Source of the DNA: Roseinatronobacter bogoriensis DSM 18756
GTDB taxonomy: Bacteria; Pseudomonadota; Alphaproteobacteria; Rhodobacterales; Rhodobacteraceae
Direction: 5' to 3'
Length of the DNA: 64,000 nt
Assembly (NCBI RefSeq): GCF_004366635.1
Contig: NZ_SORN01000001.1
Span: forward strand, 386,435 to 450,434
In this document: piece by piece, positions 15,708-23,898 of the stretch
Layout of the letters: each line of letters begins with the position of its first letter
How positions within the stretch are numbered: position 1 is the stretch's first letter
The notes under the pieces: model-generated
The model's database searches: none
The model's input: only the letters and a program-made list of their open reading frames with translations
What the model was told of the DNA's origin: nothing
Made by a program: the position numbers and the translations under genes

Positions 15708-16805
15708 ATGGGCTTTAAAATGGGGATTGTTGGTCTGCCGAATGTCGGCAAATCCACGTTGTTCAACGCGCTGACCCGCACGGCCGCCGCACAGGCCGCG
15801 AATTTTCCGTTCTGCACCATCGAACCCAATGTGGGCGATGTGGCGGTTCCTGATGCCCGACTGGCAAAACTGGCCGAGATTGGCAAATCGCGCGAGGTGA
15901 TTCCCACCCGCATGACCTTTGTGGATATTGCCGGGCTGGTGCGCGGTGCCTCCAAGGGGGAAGGGCTGGGCAACCAGTTTCTGGCCAATATCCGCGAAGT
16001 GGATGCCATCGCCCATGTGCTGCGCTGCTTCGAGGATGACGATGTCACCCATGTCGAAGGCAAGATTGACCCGGTCGCCGATGCTGAAACCATCGAGACA
16101 GAGTTGATGATCGCCGATATGGATTCGATCGAAAAGCGCCTTGCCAACCTGTCGCGCAAGATCCGCGGCGGCGAAAAGGACGCGGTCGAGCAGGACAGGC
16201 TTTTGCGCCGCGCCCTTGAAGCGCTGGAAGCGGGCAAACCCGCGCGCACTGTCGAGGTGGCCGAGGATGAGAAAAAGCAATGGCGTATGTTACAGCTTCT
16301 GACCTCGAAGCCTGTGCTTTATGTCTGTAATGTCGAAGAAAGCGCGTCTGCCACCGGCAACGAGTTGTCGGCGCGCGTGGCGGAAATGGCCGCAGGGCAG
16401 GGGGCGGCGCATGTTGTGATTTCTGCCCAGATCGAGGAAGAGATCAGCCAGTTGGACGCGGAAGAGGCCGAGATGTTCCTGTCCGAAATGGGGCTGGAAG
16501 AACCGGGCCTCGACCGGCTGATTCGCGCGGGCTATGCATTGCTGGGGCTGCAAACCTATTTCACGGTTGGGCCGAAAGAAGCCCGCGCCTGGACAATTCC
16601 GCAAGGCACGCTGGCCCCGCAAGCGGCTGGCGTCATCCACGGCGATTTCGAGCGCGGCTTTATCCGCGCCGAGACAGTGGCCTATGATGATTATGTGGCC
16701 TGTAACGGCGAGGCTGGCGCAAAGGAAGCGGGCAAATTCCGCGTGGAGGGCAAGACCTATGAGGTCAAGGACGGCGATGTGCTGCACTTCCTGTTCAACG
16801 CCTGA
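15708..16805 (+). CDS. ychF: Redox-regulated ATPase YchF (Obg-family)
   Basis: A 365-residue member of the Obg GTPase superfamily that prefers ATP. G1 is GLPNVGKSTLFNALT. The NFPFCTIEPNVGDVAVPD segment is the switch region, DIAGLVRGASKGEGLGNQFL is G3, and YVCNVEE replaces the GTPase NKxD motif, as expected for ATP specificity. The C-terminal TGS domain has TYFTVGPKEARAWTIPQGT and DYVACNGEAGAKEAGKFRVE. It is a ribosome-associated stress factor. ATG 15708 has AAAGGGACAGG upstream. Length is normal (about 363-366). Confidence 0.96.
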   Translation: MGFKMGIVGLPNVGKSTLFNALTRTAAAQAANFPFCTIEPNVGDVAVPDARLAKLAEIGKSREVIPTRMTFVDIAGLVRGASKGEGLGNQFLANIREVDAIAHVLRCFEDDDVTHVEGKIDPVADAETIETELMIADMDSIEKRLANLSRKIRGGEKDAVEQDRLLRRALEALEAGKPARTVEVAEDEKKQWRMLQLLTSKPVLYVCNVEESASATGNELSARVAEMAAGQGAAHVVISAQIEEEISQLDAEEAEMFLSEMGLEEPGLDRLIRAGYALLGLQTYFTVGPKEARAWTIPQGTLAPQAAGVIHGDFERGFIRAETVAYDDYVACNGEAGAKEAGKFRVEGKTYEVKDGDVLHFLFNA

Positions 16806-16935
16806 CCCGGTGCTCTGACAATTGCTTGCATATCCGGCCGCCAGTCGCTGACCTGCTTTGGGACCAGCGTTGCGAATACTGTGCCATTATACAATGATGG
16901 TGCCATCTGAGTCGGAACAGGGCGTGACACGGGCA

Positions 16936-18786
16936 ATGGCGATGCAACGGCTTTCGACCACAAGGCTCTCGGCAGTATTGCTGCTGTGTCTTGTTGTGGT
17001 GGCGGGGCTTAGCTGGCTTGCCCATTACCAGACCCGCGCCAAAGCGTTTCATGATCTGCATGACCGCGGACAAAACACGCTGAGCCTTGCCGAATCCAGC
17101 CTTCGCGGGCAATTGGCGCGTTTTGAGCGCCTTCCTAAATTGCTTGCCGATCAGCGTGTGATCCGGTCCTTGATGTTATCGCCCTCGAACTCTGATCTTA
17201 TCCTCGCGGCAAATATGTATCTGCGCGATACGGCAGAATTGCTGGGCGCGTCTGATGTCTATGTGATGTATCGCGACGGTGTCACGCTGGCTGCGTCGAA
17301 TTTTGACCAGCCGCATAGTTTTGTTGGCGGCAATTTTGCGTTTCGCCCTTATTTCTTTGACGCCATGCGCCATGGAGAGGGGCGCTTTTATGCGCTTGGC
17401 ACCACGTCGAACAAGCGCGGCTATTATTTTGGTGCGCCGATAGATGTTGCGGGTCAGCGGCGCGGCGTCATGGTGATCAAGATCGATGTGGACGAGATTG
17501 AACAGGCCTGGGCTTCGGATGATCTGCGTATTCTGGTCACGGACCCTGAAAATATCATCTTTCTGTCGAATCGCCCTGACTGGCTGTTTCATGCCTTTGG
17601 CGAATTGACTCCGGAGCGTCTGGCCCGCACCGAAGAAACGCGCCGCTACGCCAACGCCCCCATCGGCGAAATCGAATATCGCGCACGCACGGACCGCCAC
17701 GGGTTCCGCCTGCTGACCGGGCCGGGCAGCGAAACGGATGCCTCTGAATACCTTGTCGTTGCCCGCGAGATGCCGCAGGCCGATTGGGAGGTGCAGGTTC
17801 TGCTTCCGACACGGGCCGCACGGGTGCAGGCGGCGGCGACGGTTGCAATCGGATTGTCACTATCAGGGATTGTCGCCTTGCTGGGGCTGATCGTCTGGCA
17901 ACGGCGGCGTCAGCTTGCCATTCGGCTGGCTATCGAGCAGGCGGCAAAGGATGATCTGGAGCGTCGCGTCGCCCTTCGCACGTCCGAGTTGCGCGATGTG
18001 AATATGGCGCTTGAAGATGAAGTGACCGAACGGCGCGCCACTGAAGAGCAGTTGCGCAAGACCCAATCTGAGCTGGTTCAGGCCGGCAAGCTGGCCGCGC
18101 TGGGCCAAATGTCTGCTGCGCTTAGTCACGAATTCAACCAACCACTTGGTGCCGCGCGCAATTACGCCGAGAATGCGCAGCTTCTGCTGGATCGGGGCCG
18201 CAATGTCGAGGCGCGCTCAAACATCGACCGGATCGTGGGCATGATCGACCGGATGACGCGCATTAGCCGCCATCTGCGCAATTTTGCACGCAAACCAAAC
18301 CAGCAATTGCGCCCTGTGGCCCTCGCCGAAGCCGTGGCGGCCGCGCAAGAGCTTCTGGGCTGGCGTCTGACCAAATGCGGTGTGACACTGACAGTTGATC
18401 TGGGGGATGGGGCGCTTTGCGTGACCGGCGGCGCGGTGCGCTTGCAGCAGGTGTTGGTCAATTTGCTAAGCAATGCGATAGATGCCGTCGAGGACTGGCC
18501 AGACAAACGACTGCATCTGCGCGCGCGGCTTTGTGGTGATATGGTGCAGATCACATTGCGCGATCATGGGGCGGGCGTGGCCGAAGGGGTGCAGGCGCGG
18601 ATTTTTGACCCGTTCTTTTCGACCAAGGAAGTGGGCAAGGGGCTGGGGCTGGGCCTGTCGATTTCCTATAACATTGTGCATGATTTCGGGGGCCGGTTGT
18701 CGATGCGCAATCACCCCGAAGGCGGAGCGGAATTCACAATCGAGTTGCGGGCCGCAGCGCAAGCCAGCATCGAGGCGGCACAATGA
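16936..18786 (+). CDS. dctB: Sensor histidine kinase, DctB-like
   Basis: A 616-residue (from ATG 16936) membrane histidine kinase. TM1 is LSAVLLLCLVVVAGLSWLAH. A large periplasmic double-PDC region follows (FVGGNFAFRPYFFDAM and GRFYALGTTSNKRGYYFGAP are characteristic). TM2 lies around VAIGLSLSGIVALLGLIVW, then a coiled coil. The H-box is ALSHEFNQPLGAARNYAEN; later boxes are NLLSNAIDAV, DHGAGV and GKGLGLGLSIS. DctB senses C4-dicarboxylates in rhizobia. The frame is open to a TTG at 16858 and ATGs at 16894/16897; none has a good ribosome site, so the start is uncertain. It overlaps dctD by four bases. Confidence 0.88.
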   Translation: MAMQRLSTTRLSAVLLLCLVVVAGLSWLAHYQTRAKAFHDLHDRGQNTLSLAESSLRGQLARFERLPKLLADQRVIRSLMLSPSNSDLILAANMYLRDTAELLGASDVYVMYRDGVTLAASNFDQPHSFVGGNFAFRPYFFDAMRHGEGRFYALGTTSNKRGYYFGAPIDVAGQRRGVMVIKIDVDEIEQAWASDDLRILVTDPENIIFLSNRPDWLFHAFGELTPERLARTEETRRYANAPIGEIEYRARTDRHGFRLLTGPGSETDASEYLVVAREMPQADWEVQVLLPTRAARVQAAATVAIGLSLSGIVALLGLIVWQRRRQLAIRLAIEQAAKDDLERRVALRTSELRDVNMALEDEVTERRATEEQLRKTQSELVQAGKLAALGQMSAALSHEFNQPLGAARNYAENAQLLLDRGRNVEARSNIDRIVGMIDRMTRISRHLRNFARKPNQQLRPVALAEAVAAAQELLGWRLTKCGVTLTVDLGDGALCVTGGAVRLQQVLVNLLSNAIDAVEDWPDKRLHLRARLCGDMVQITLRDHGAGVAEGVQARIFDPFFSTKEVGKGLGLGLSISYNIVHDFGGRLSMRNHPEGGAEFTIELRAAAQASIEAAQ

Positions 18787-20150
18787 GCGCATTGCACGTT
18801 CTATTGGTCGATGACGACGCAGATTTGCGTGCATCAACAGAACAGGCGCTGGATCTCGCCGGGCTACAGGTAGAAGGGCTGTCCAGCCCCGAAATGGCGC
18901 TGGAACGGATCACCGCCGGATTTGCTGGCGTTGTGATCACCGACATCCGTATGCCGGATATGGATGGCTTGACCTTGATGACGCGCATCCATGAGATTGA
19001 TGGCGATATCCCCGTCATTCTGATTACCGGGCATGGCGATGTGCCGCTTGCGGTGCGCGCCATGCGTGACGGGGCGCATGATTTTATTGAAAAACCCTTC
19101 TCGGGCGCGCAACTGGCGACGATAGCGGCGCGCGCCCTTAACTATCGCCAGCTTGTACTGGACAACCGCCGCCTGCGCGCGGTTGCAGGGCAGGTGGATG
19201 ATCTGGAAGCGCGTCTGGTTGGGCGATCCAATGCCATGATTGCCCTGCGCCGTCAGTTGCGCACGGTGGGGCCGTCAGATGCGGATGTCCTGATCATTGG
19301 CGATACCGGCACTGGCAAGGAAGTGGTCGCGCGCGCGCTGCATGATATGTCTGCGCGTGCAGCGCGCCCCTTTGTGGCCATTACCTGTTCGGCTTTGCCC
19401 GATACGCTGATCGAGTCGGAACTTTTTGGGCATGAAGCAGGGGCCTTTCCGGGTGCGATCCGGGCGCGGATGGGCAAATTCGACCATGCGCGCGGCGGTA
19501 CGGTTTTGCTGGATGATATCGGGGCCATGCCGCTGGCCCTGCAGGGCAAGTTGTTGCGGGTTCTCCAAGACAGAGTCATCACGCCGCTTGGGTCAAATGT
19601 GCAGCATGATCTGGACCTGAGGTTCATTGCCACCAGCCGCGTCCCGCTGGAGGCAGAGGTCAGCGCAGGGCGCTTTCGCGCTGATCTTCTGTATCGTCTG
19701 AACGCGGTAAGCCTGCGTCTGCCGCCCCTGTCAGAGCGAGTTGAGGATATTCCGGCACTTTTCGCACGCCTGCTGTCCGAGGCATGTGCCCGTCACCGCC
19801 TGCCCGCGCGCACCGTCAGCCCGGAATTTCTGGCCGAGCTTGCGCGCGCGGATTGGCCCGGCAATGTACGAGAGTTGCGCAACGTTGCCGAACGCCATGC
19901 CCTTGGGCTGGAACGCGACCAGCAGGACGGTGACGCGGTGACGCAGACGCGCAGTCTGGCCGAACAGGTCGCGGCACATGAACGCAAGTTGCTGGTCAAT
20001 GCGTTGATCCGGCACAAAGGTGTGCTGAAGCCCGTTTATGAAAGCATGGGCCTGTCACGCAAGGCGCTGTATGACAAGCTGGTGAAACACGGAATCGACA
20101 AGTCACATTTCCTGAACCTGAATAAGGACGGAACGCCGACAGGGATGTAG
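18783..20150 (+). CDS. dctD: Sigma54-type response regulator, DctD-like, with altered GAFTGA loop
   Basis: A 455-residue response regulator. The receiver has LLVDDDADLR, the phospho-acceptor Asp in VVITDIRMPDMDG, and ILITGHGDVPLAVRAMRDGA with EKPF. The AAA+ domain has Walker A GDTGTGKEVVARAL and FIATSR. The C-terminal Fis-type helix-turn-helix is YESMGLSRKALYDKLVKHG. Two departures stand out: the sigma54-contact loop reads GAFPGA (Pro223 in place of Thr, 19440-19457), and Walker B is VLLDDIG where DEI is usual. Both are read directly from the sequence. It overlaps dctB and precedes two palindromes and a TAXI-TRAP operon, its likely target. Confidence 0.88.
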   Translation: MSALHVLLVDDDADLRASTEQALDLAGLQVEGLSSPEMALERITAGFAGVVITDIRMPDMDGLTLMTRIHEIDGDIPVILITGHGDVPLAVRAMRDGAHDFIEKPFSGAQLATIAARALNYRQLVLDNRRLRAVAGQVDDLEARLVGRSNAMIALRRQLRTVGPSDADVLIIGDTGTGKEVVARALHDMSARAARPFVAITCSALPDTLIESELFGHEAGAFPGAIRARMGKFDHARGGTVLLDDIGAMPLALQGKLLRVLQDRVITPLGSNVQHDLDLRFIATSRVPLEAEVSAGRFRADLLYRLNAVSLRLPPLSERVEDIPALFARLLSEACARHRLPARTVSPEFLAELARADWPGNVRELRNVAERHALGLERDQQDGDAVTQTRSLAEQVAAHERKLLVNALIRHKGVLKPVYESMGLSRKALYDKLVKHGIDKSHFLNLNKDGTPTGM

Positions 20151-20152
20151 GA

Positions 20153-20204
20153 ATGTGTGCGTTTCAACACATCAATCAGCCCCTGTGTGTAGGCTTCTAC
20201 ACAT
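20153..20204 (+). promoter_or_regulatory. Tandem 20-bp palindromes, candidate DctD enhancer sites
   Basis: Two inverted repeats of equal length are visible: ATGTGTGCGTTTCAACACAT at 20153-20172 and GTGTGTAGGCTTCTACACAT at 20185-20204. They match at 15 of 20 positions, share outer TGTGT/ACACA arms, and are 32 bp apart centre to centre, close to three helical turns. They begin just after the dctD stop and lie about 150-200 bp before the TAXI binding-protein start. Paired, phased palindromes upstream of a promoter are what an NtrC-class activator uses. No clean -24/-12 element was found; TGGCAC at 20268 is followed by TGC at 20281, one base too far. Confidence 0.65.
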
Positions 20205-20352
20205 TCTTGATAGCGTTCGCGCTAACATAGCGCATTTTTTTGAAGACTATGGTTGCATTCACCCTCATGGCACCATTTCGTGCGGTGTGCGTCGGCATAC
20301 CCTGGAGGGGGTTTTCCGAACAATCACATACGCAAACACAGGGGAGGTCCCA

Positions 20353-21327
20353 ATGCGTTATACAAATTTTGCGGCTCTGGCCGCGGCAGCCGTCATGTCC
20401 ATGTCGATGGCACAGGCACAGGATCGTGACGGTTGGCCGTCTGATCTGACAGTCGGCACTGCCAGCCAGGGCGGTGTTTACTTCGTCTATGGTAACGGCT
20501 TGGCATCGTTCATTTCGGAAGAACTGGGCATCAGCGCCAGCGGCGAAGTGACTGGTGGTCCGGTGCAGAACGTGACGCTGCTGCAAATGCAGGAACATGA
20601 TATTGGCCTTGTGACCATGGGCCCGATGTTCGAAGCATGGAACGGCGAAAGCGAACTGGCCCCGGGGCTGGAGCACCGCGATGTGCGCGCGCTGTTCCCG
20701 ATGTATGAAACACCGTTTCAGGGCATCGCGCTAACCAGCCAGAATATCAGCTCGGTCGGTGATCTGGCTGGCAAGCGCGTCAGCGTTGGCCCGGCAGGCG
20801 GCACGCCCGGCACTTATTGGCCACGGTTCCTTGAGGCGTTGGATGTCGATGCAAACGTGTCCTTCGCAGGCGCGGCCGATGCGGCAAGCCAGTTGCAGGA
20901 CGGCCTGATTGATGCCTTTGTCTTTGCCGCCGGTGTCCCCATTTCGGCCTTCTCGCAGCTTGCAGCAGAGGCCGATGTGCGCACCTTCACCTTCTCGGAT
21001 GAAGAGCATGCTGCATTGCTGGAAGCCTTCCCCGAAGTGTCGCCCTTCACCATTCCGGGCGGATCCTACACTGTTCAGGACGAAGACCAGCAATCTGTCG
21101 CAATGTGGAACTTCGCAGTTGCCCATTCCGACATGCCCGAGAGCCTGGCCTATGAAATCACCAAGCTGGTGATGGAAAACAACGATCGGATGATGCAGAT
21201 TCATGCCGCAGCCGTGGCAACCCTGCCCGAGAACTATGTCAATAACAGCTTCCTGCCGTACCACCCGGGTGCTGTGCGCTGGTTCGAGGAAAACGGTTTC
21301 GAGATTCCGGAAGAGCTGAAGGACTAA
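20353..21327 (+). CDS. TAXI family TRAP transporter substrate-binding protein
   Basis: A 324-residue periplasmic protein. A Sec signal peptide ends MSMAQAQ. The mature part has the TAXI signatures LTVGTASQGGVYFVYGNGLA, VTGGPVQNVTLLQMQEHDIGL, LAGKRVSVGPAGGTPGTYW and a DAFVFAAGVP ligand-loop region. The start at ATG 20353 is fixed by GGGGAGG at 20341-20347; the frame is open further upstream but that part overlaps the regulatory palindromes. The partner is the fused permease at 21428. TAXI ligands known elsewhere include glutamate and related acids; this one is not predictable. The position directly after dctBD suggests control by it. Confidence 0.88.
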   Translation: MRYTNFAALAAAAVMSMSMAQAQDRDGWPSDLTVGTASQGGVYFVYGNGLASFISEELGISASGEVTGGPVQNVTLLQMQEHDIGLVTMGPMFEAWNGESELAPGLEHRDVRALFPMYETPFQGIALTSQNISSVGDLAGKRVSVGPAGGTPGTYWPRFLEALDVDANVSFAGAADAASQLQDGLIDAFVFAAGVPISAFSQLAAEADVRTFTFSDEEHAALLEAFPEVSPFTIPGGSYTVQDEDQQSVAMWNFAVAHSDMPESLAYEITKLVMENNDRMMQIHAAAVATLPENYVNNSFLPYHPGAVRWFEENGFEIPEELKD

Positions 21328-21353
21328 GCGCTTGACGCTTGGGTAAAAGATAC

Positions 21354-21378
21354 AAAAGGCCGCCCAGTGCGGCCTTTT
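21354..21378 (+). terminator. Attenuator hairpin between TAXI binding protein and permease genes
   Basis: AAAAGGCCGC (21354-21363) pairs perfectly with GCGGCCTTTT (21369-21378) around a five-base loop. It lies 27 bp after the binding-protein stop and 50 bp before the permease start. Such hairpins usually allow more binding protein than permease to be made. Confidence 0.75.
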
Positions 21379-21427
21379 GCGCAGACAGCACAATACATAC
21401 CATTGCGATACGTATGGAGCCCGACAC

Positions 21428-23827
21428 ATGACACAAGCGCAGGACCGGAGCGAGACGGTCGAGATTGATCCCGATAGAATTGCCGAAGGGGTGGATCGGG
21501 AAATCGTCATGTCAAACCAGCGCGTGCCGCCGGGTGTGCTGGGCTGGGTGCTGGCCTTGTGCTGTATTCTGTATACCGCGTTTCATATTGGTGCGATGAA
21601 CATTTATCCATTGGAAACATGGGTTTATCGCCTAAGCCATGTGACGGGCGGTTTGATCCTTGGCTTTCTGATTTATTCGGCAACAGTTTTCCCGGACACA
21701 TCGGATGATCGCAAAGGCCGTTCACTTCCGGAAATGACCCTTGTGGGGCTGGCATTTCTGGCTGTGGGTGTGGCCTTTGTCCAGATCGTGTGGGCCGTGG
21801 CCACGGGTAATCTGGTTGGTATGGGCGCGCCGCCTGACCAGATGAAATATACCTTCGGCTGGCCACTGATCGTGGGGACATCGCTGGCGCTGGTGGCAAG
21901 CTGGCTGTTTCCGGGGCGCGACCGTACGCGGATTGCGCTGGCAGATGTGATCCTTGCATTCGCCGCGCTGACGGTGGGCATTTATATCATTGCCCATGCA
22001 GGGTTTTTGCGCAATCGCGCGGGTGTCTTTCCGCATGTGAATGACATGTATGCTGCCATTGCCGGGATCGTACTGATTCTGGAGATGACGCGTCGTCTTG
22101 CCGGGCTGGCGCTGGTGGTCATTGTCGCCGTCTTCATCGCATACGGGTTTCTTGGCCCGTGGCTGCCGGGCTTTCTGAACCACCGGGGTTATAGCCCTGA
22201 ACGCTTCTTCGCGCGCATCTATACCGATATCGGGGTGCTTGGGCCGACAACGGCGGTGTCCTCGACCTATATCATCCTGTTCATCACCTTTGCCGCCTTC
22301 CTTCAGGCCAGTCGGGTGGGTGAGTATTTTATCAATTTTGCCTTTGCGGCCGCTGGCGGCGCGCGGGGTGGACCTGCGAAAGTTGCGATTTTTGGATCTG
22401 GCCTGATGGGCATGATCAATGGCACATCGGCGGGCAATGTGGTGTCCACTGGCTCGCTGACAATTCCGCTGATGAAGAAGGTGGGCTACAAGCCCCAGAC
22501 AGCGGCTTCGGTCGAAGCGGCGGCCAGTTCCGGGGGGCAGATCCTGCCGCCCATCATGGGGGCTGGTGCCTTTATCATGGCAGAGATTACGGGCATTCAA
22601 TACCGCGAAATCGTGATTGCCGCGATTATTCCGGCAGTGCTGTATTTCCTGTCGGTCTATTTCATGGTGGATAAGGAAGCCCTGAAAAAAGGCATGAAGG
22701 GTCTGCCAAGGGCACAACTGCCGAAGTTCAACGAGATGGCCAAACAGGCTTATCTGTTTATTCCCATCATCATGCTGATTGGCGCGCTTTATGTCGGCTA
22801 CTCGGTCATTCGCGCAGGGACATATGCGATGGTCGCGGCATTCGTTGTCAGTTACATCCGCGTGCTTGTGGACGGGCGCGAGGATGGACTTTGGAACCAT
22901 CTGGTGGGCCTGATGCTCTGTGTTCTGGCGCTTATGCCGCTTGCAGTTGGCGCGCAGATCCTGTCGCAAGGCTGGGGTGAAGGGGCGGCGTTCCAACTGG
23001 TTATCTCGATCGTGATCAGCATCGTGTCGGTCTTTGGTATTGTGATGACCCTGCGGCTGAACTCGCCCAAATCGGCGGGTATCGCCAAGGCGGTCGAGCA
23101 TTTCCGCATGATACCCTACGCGCTGGAGATCGCGGCCAAGATGTCACTGCAACTGGTCGCGGTTTGTGCTGCTGCCGGGGTGATTGTGGGCATTATTGCG
23201 ATTACTGGCATTGGCGTGCGCCTGTCGGGCGTGCTGATGGCGATTGCCGGGCAAAGCCAGTTGCTGGCGCTGTTCTTTGCGATGTGCGTGGCGATCATTC
23301 TTGGCATGGGCATGCCCACCACCGCGGCCTATGCCGTTGCGGCCAGTGTCATCGCGCCGGGCCTGATCCGCATGGGGATTGAACCGCTGACCGCGCATTT
23401 CTTCATCTTCTACTATGCGGTGATGTCGGCCATCACGCCGCCAGTGGCGCTTGCGGCCTATGCGGGCGCGGCCATTGCGCAATCTGACCCGATGAAAACC
23501 TCCGTCGAGGCGTTCAAGATCGGGCTTGCGGCTTTTGTCGTGCCGTTCATGTTCTTCTACAGTTCATCCCTGCTGATGCAGGGCGAGACGCTGGAGATCC
23601 TCCATGTCTTTGTCACGGCATCTCTGGGCATCTATCTGCTGGCCTCTGCCGTGCAGGGTTGGCTGTTCGGCGTAATTGGCTGGCCATTGCGCGTGATCGT
23701 GGGTGTGGCCGCGCTGGCCATGATCGCAGGTGGCTGGACCTCGGACCTGATCGGATTGACTGTTGCGGGCGCTGTCTTCCTGTATCAGCGGGCCATGGGT
23801 GCCAAGGCAGGCGCCACCAACGCCTGA
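21428..23827 (+). CDS. TRAP transporter permease, 4TM/12TM fused (TAXI type)
   Basis: A 799-residue fusion of small and large TRAP permease subunits, the form that partners with TAXI binding proteins. About 4 helices in the N-terminal 200 residues are followed by a DctM-like domain with VAIFGSGLMGMINGTSAGNV, ASSGGQILPPIMGAGAFIMA and GMGMPTTAAYAVAASVIAPG, the second half-repeat with MSAITPPVALAAYAGAAIA, and extra C-terminal helices. ATG 21428 is preceded by GGAG at 21416-21419; the open frame upstream (to 21377) overlaps the hairpin and is not coding. It would catalyse Na+-coupled uptake in the inner membrane. Confidence 0.9.
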   Translation: MTQAQDRSETVEIDPDRIAEGVDREIVMSNQRVPPGVLGWVLALCCILYTAFHIGAMNIYPLETWVYRLSHVTGGLILGFLIYSATVFPDTSDDRKGRSLPEMTLVGLAFLAVGVAFVQIVWAVATGNLVGMGAPPDQMKYTFGWPLIVGTSLALVASWLFPGRDRTRIALADVILAFAALTVGIYIIAHAGFLRNRAGVFPHVNDMYAAIAGIVLILEMTRRLAGLALVVIVAVFIAYGFLGPWLPGFLNHRGYSPERFFARIYTDIGVLGPTTAVSSTYIILFITFAAFLQASRVGEYFINFAFAAAGGARGGPAKVAIFGSGLMGMINGTSAGNVVSTGSLTIPLMKKVGYKPQTAASVEAAASSGGQILPPIMGAGAFIMAEITGIQYREIVIAAIIPAVLYFLSVYFMVDKEALKKGMKGLPRAQLPKFNEMAKQAYLFIPIIMLIGALYVGYSVIRAGTYAMVAAFVVSYIRVLVDGREDGLWNHLVGLMLCVLALMPLAVGAQILSQGWGEGAAFQLVISIVISIVSVFGIVMTLRLNSPKSAGIAKAVEHFRMIPYALEIAAKMSLQLVAVCAAAGVIVGIIAITGIGVRLSGVLMAIAGQSQLLALFFAMCVAIILGMGMPTTAAYAVAASVIAPGLIRMGIEPLTAHFFIFYYAVMSAITPPVALAAYAGAAIAQSDPMKTSVEAFKIGLAAFVVPFMFFYSSSLLMQGETLEILHVFVTASLGIYLLASAVQGWLFGVIGWPLRVIVGVAALAMIAGGWTSDLIGLTVAGAVFLYQRAMGAKAGATNA

Positions 23828-23846
23828 AATGGGCGCGCCTGAAAGA

Positions 23847-23879
23847 AAAACGGCCCCGGCTGAATGCCGGGGCCGTTTT
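23847..23879. terminator. Bidirectional terminator between TAXI permease and MttB-like genes
   Basis: A 14-bp perfect stem: 23847-23860 (AAAACGGCCCCGGC) pairs with 23866-23879 around TGAAT. A/T runs lie on both sides, so it can end transcription from either of the two convergent genes. Confidence 0.88.
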
Positions 23880-23898
23880 GGTTTTGCCAGTCCGCGCT

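Noticed and set aside
20268..20283. Sigma54 -24/-12 promoter (TGGCAC ... TGC) before the TAXI gene
   Set aside because: The GG to GC spacing is one base longer than the strict consensus and the -12 half reads GTGC rather than TTGC. Kept only as a weak candidate, not called as a feature.
20155..20352. Upstream extension of the TAXI binding-protein frame
   Set aside because: It would place the signal peptide 66 residues inside the protein and overlaps the palindromes; the GGGGAGG before 20353 marks the true start.
21722..23101. 459-residue minus-strand open frame opposite the fused TRAP permease
   Set aside because: It is rich in His, Arg and Gln, has no recognisable domain or ribosome site, and mirrors a hydrophobic membrane-protein gene; a typical shadow of GC-rich coding DNA.
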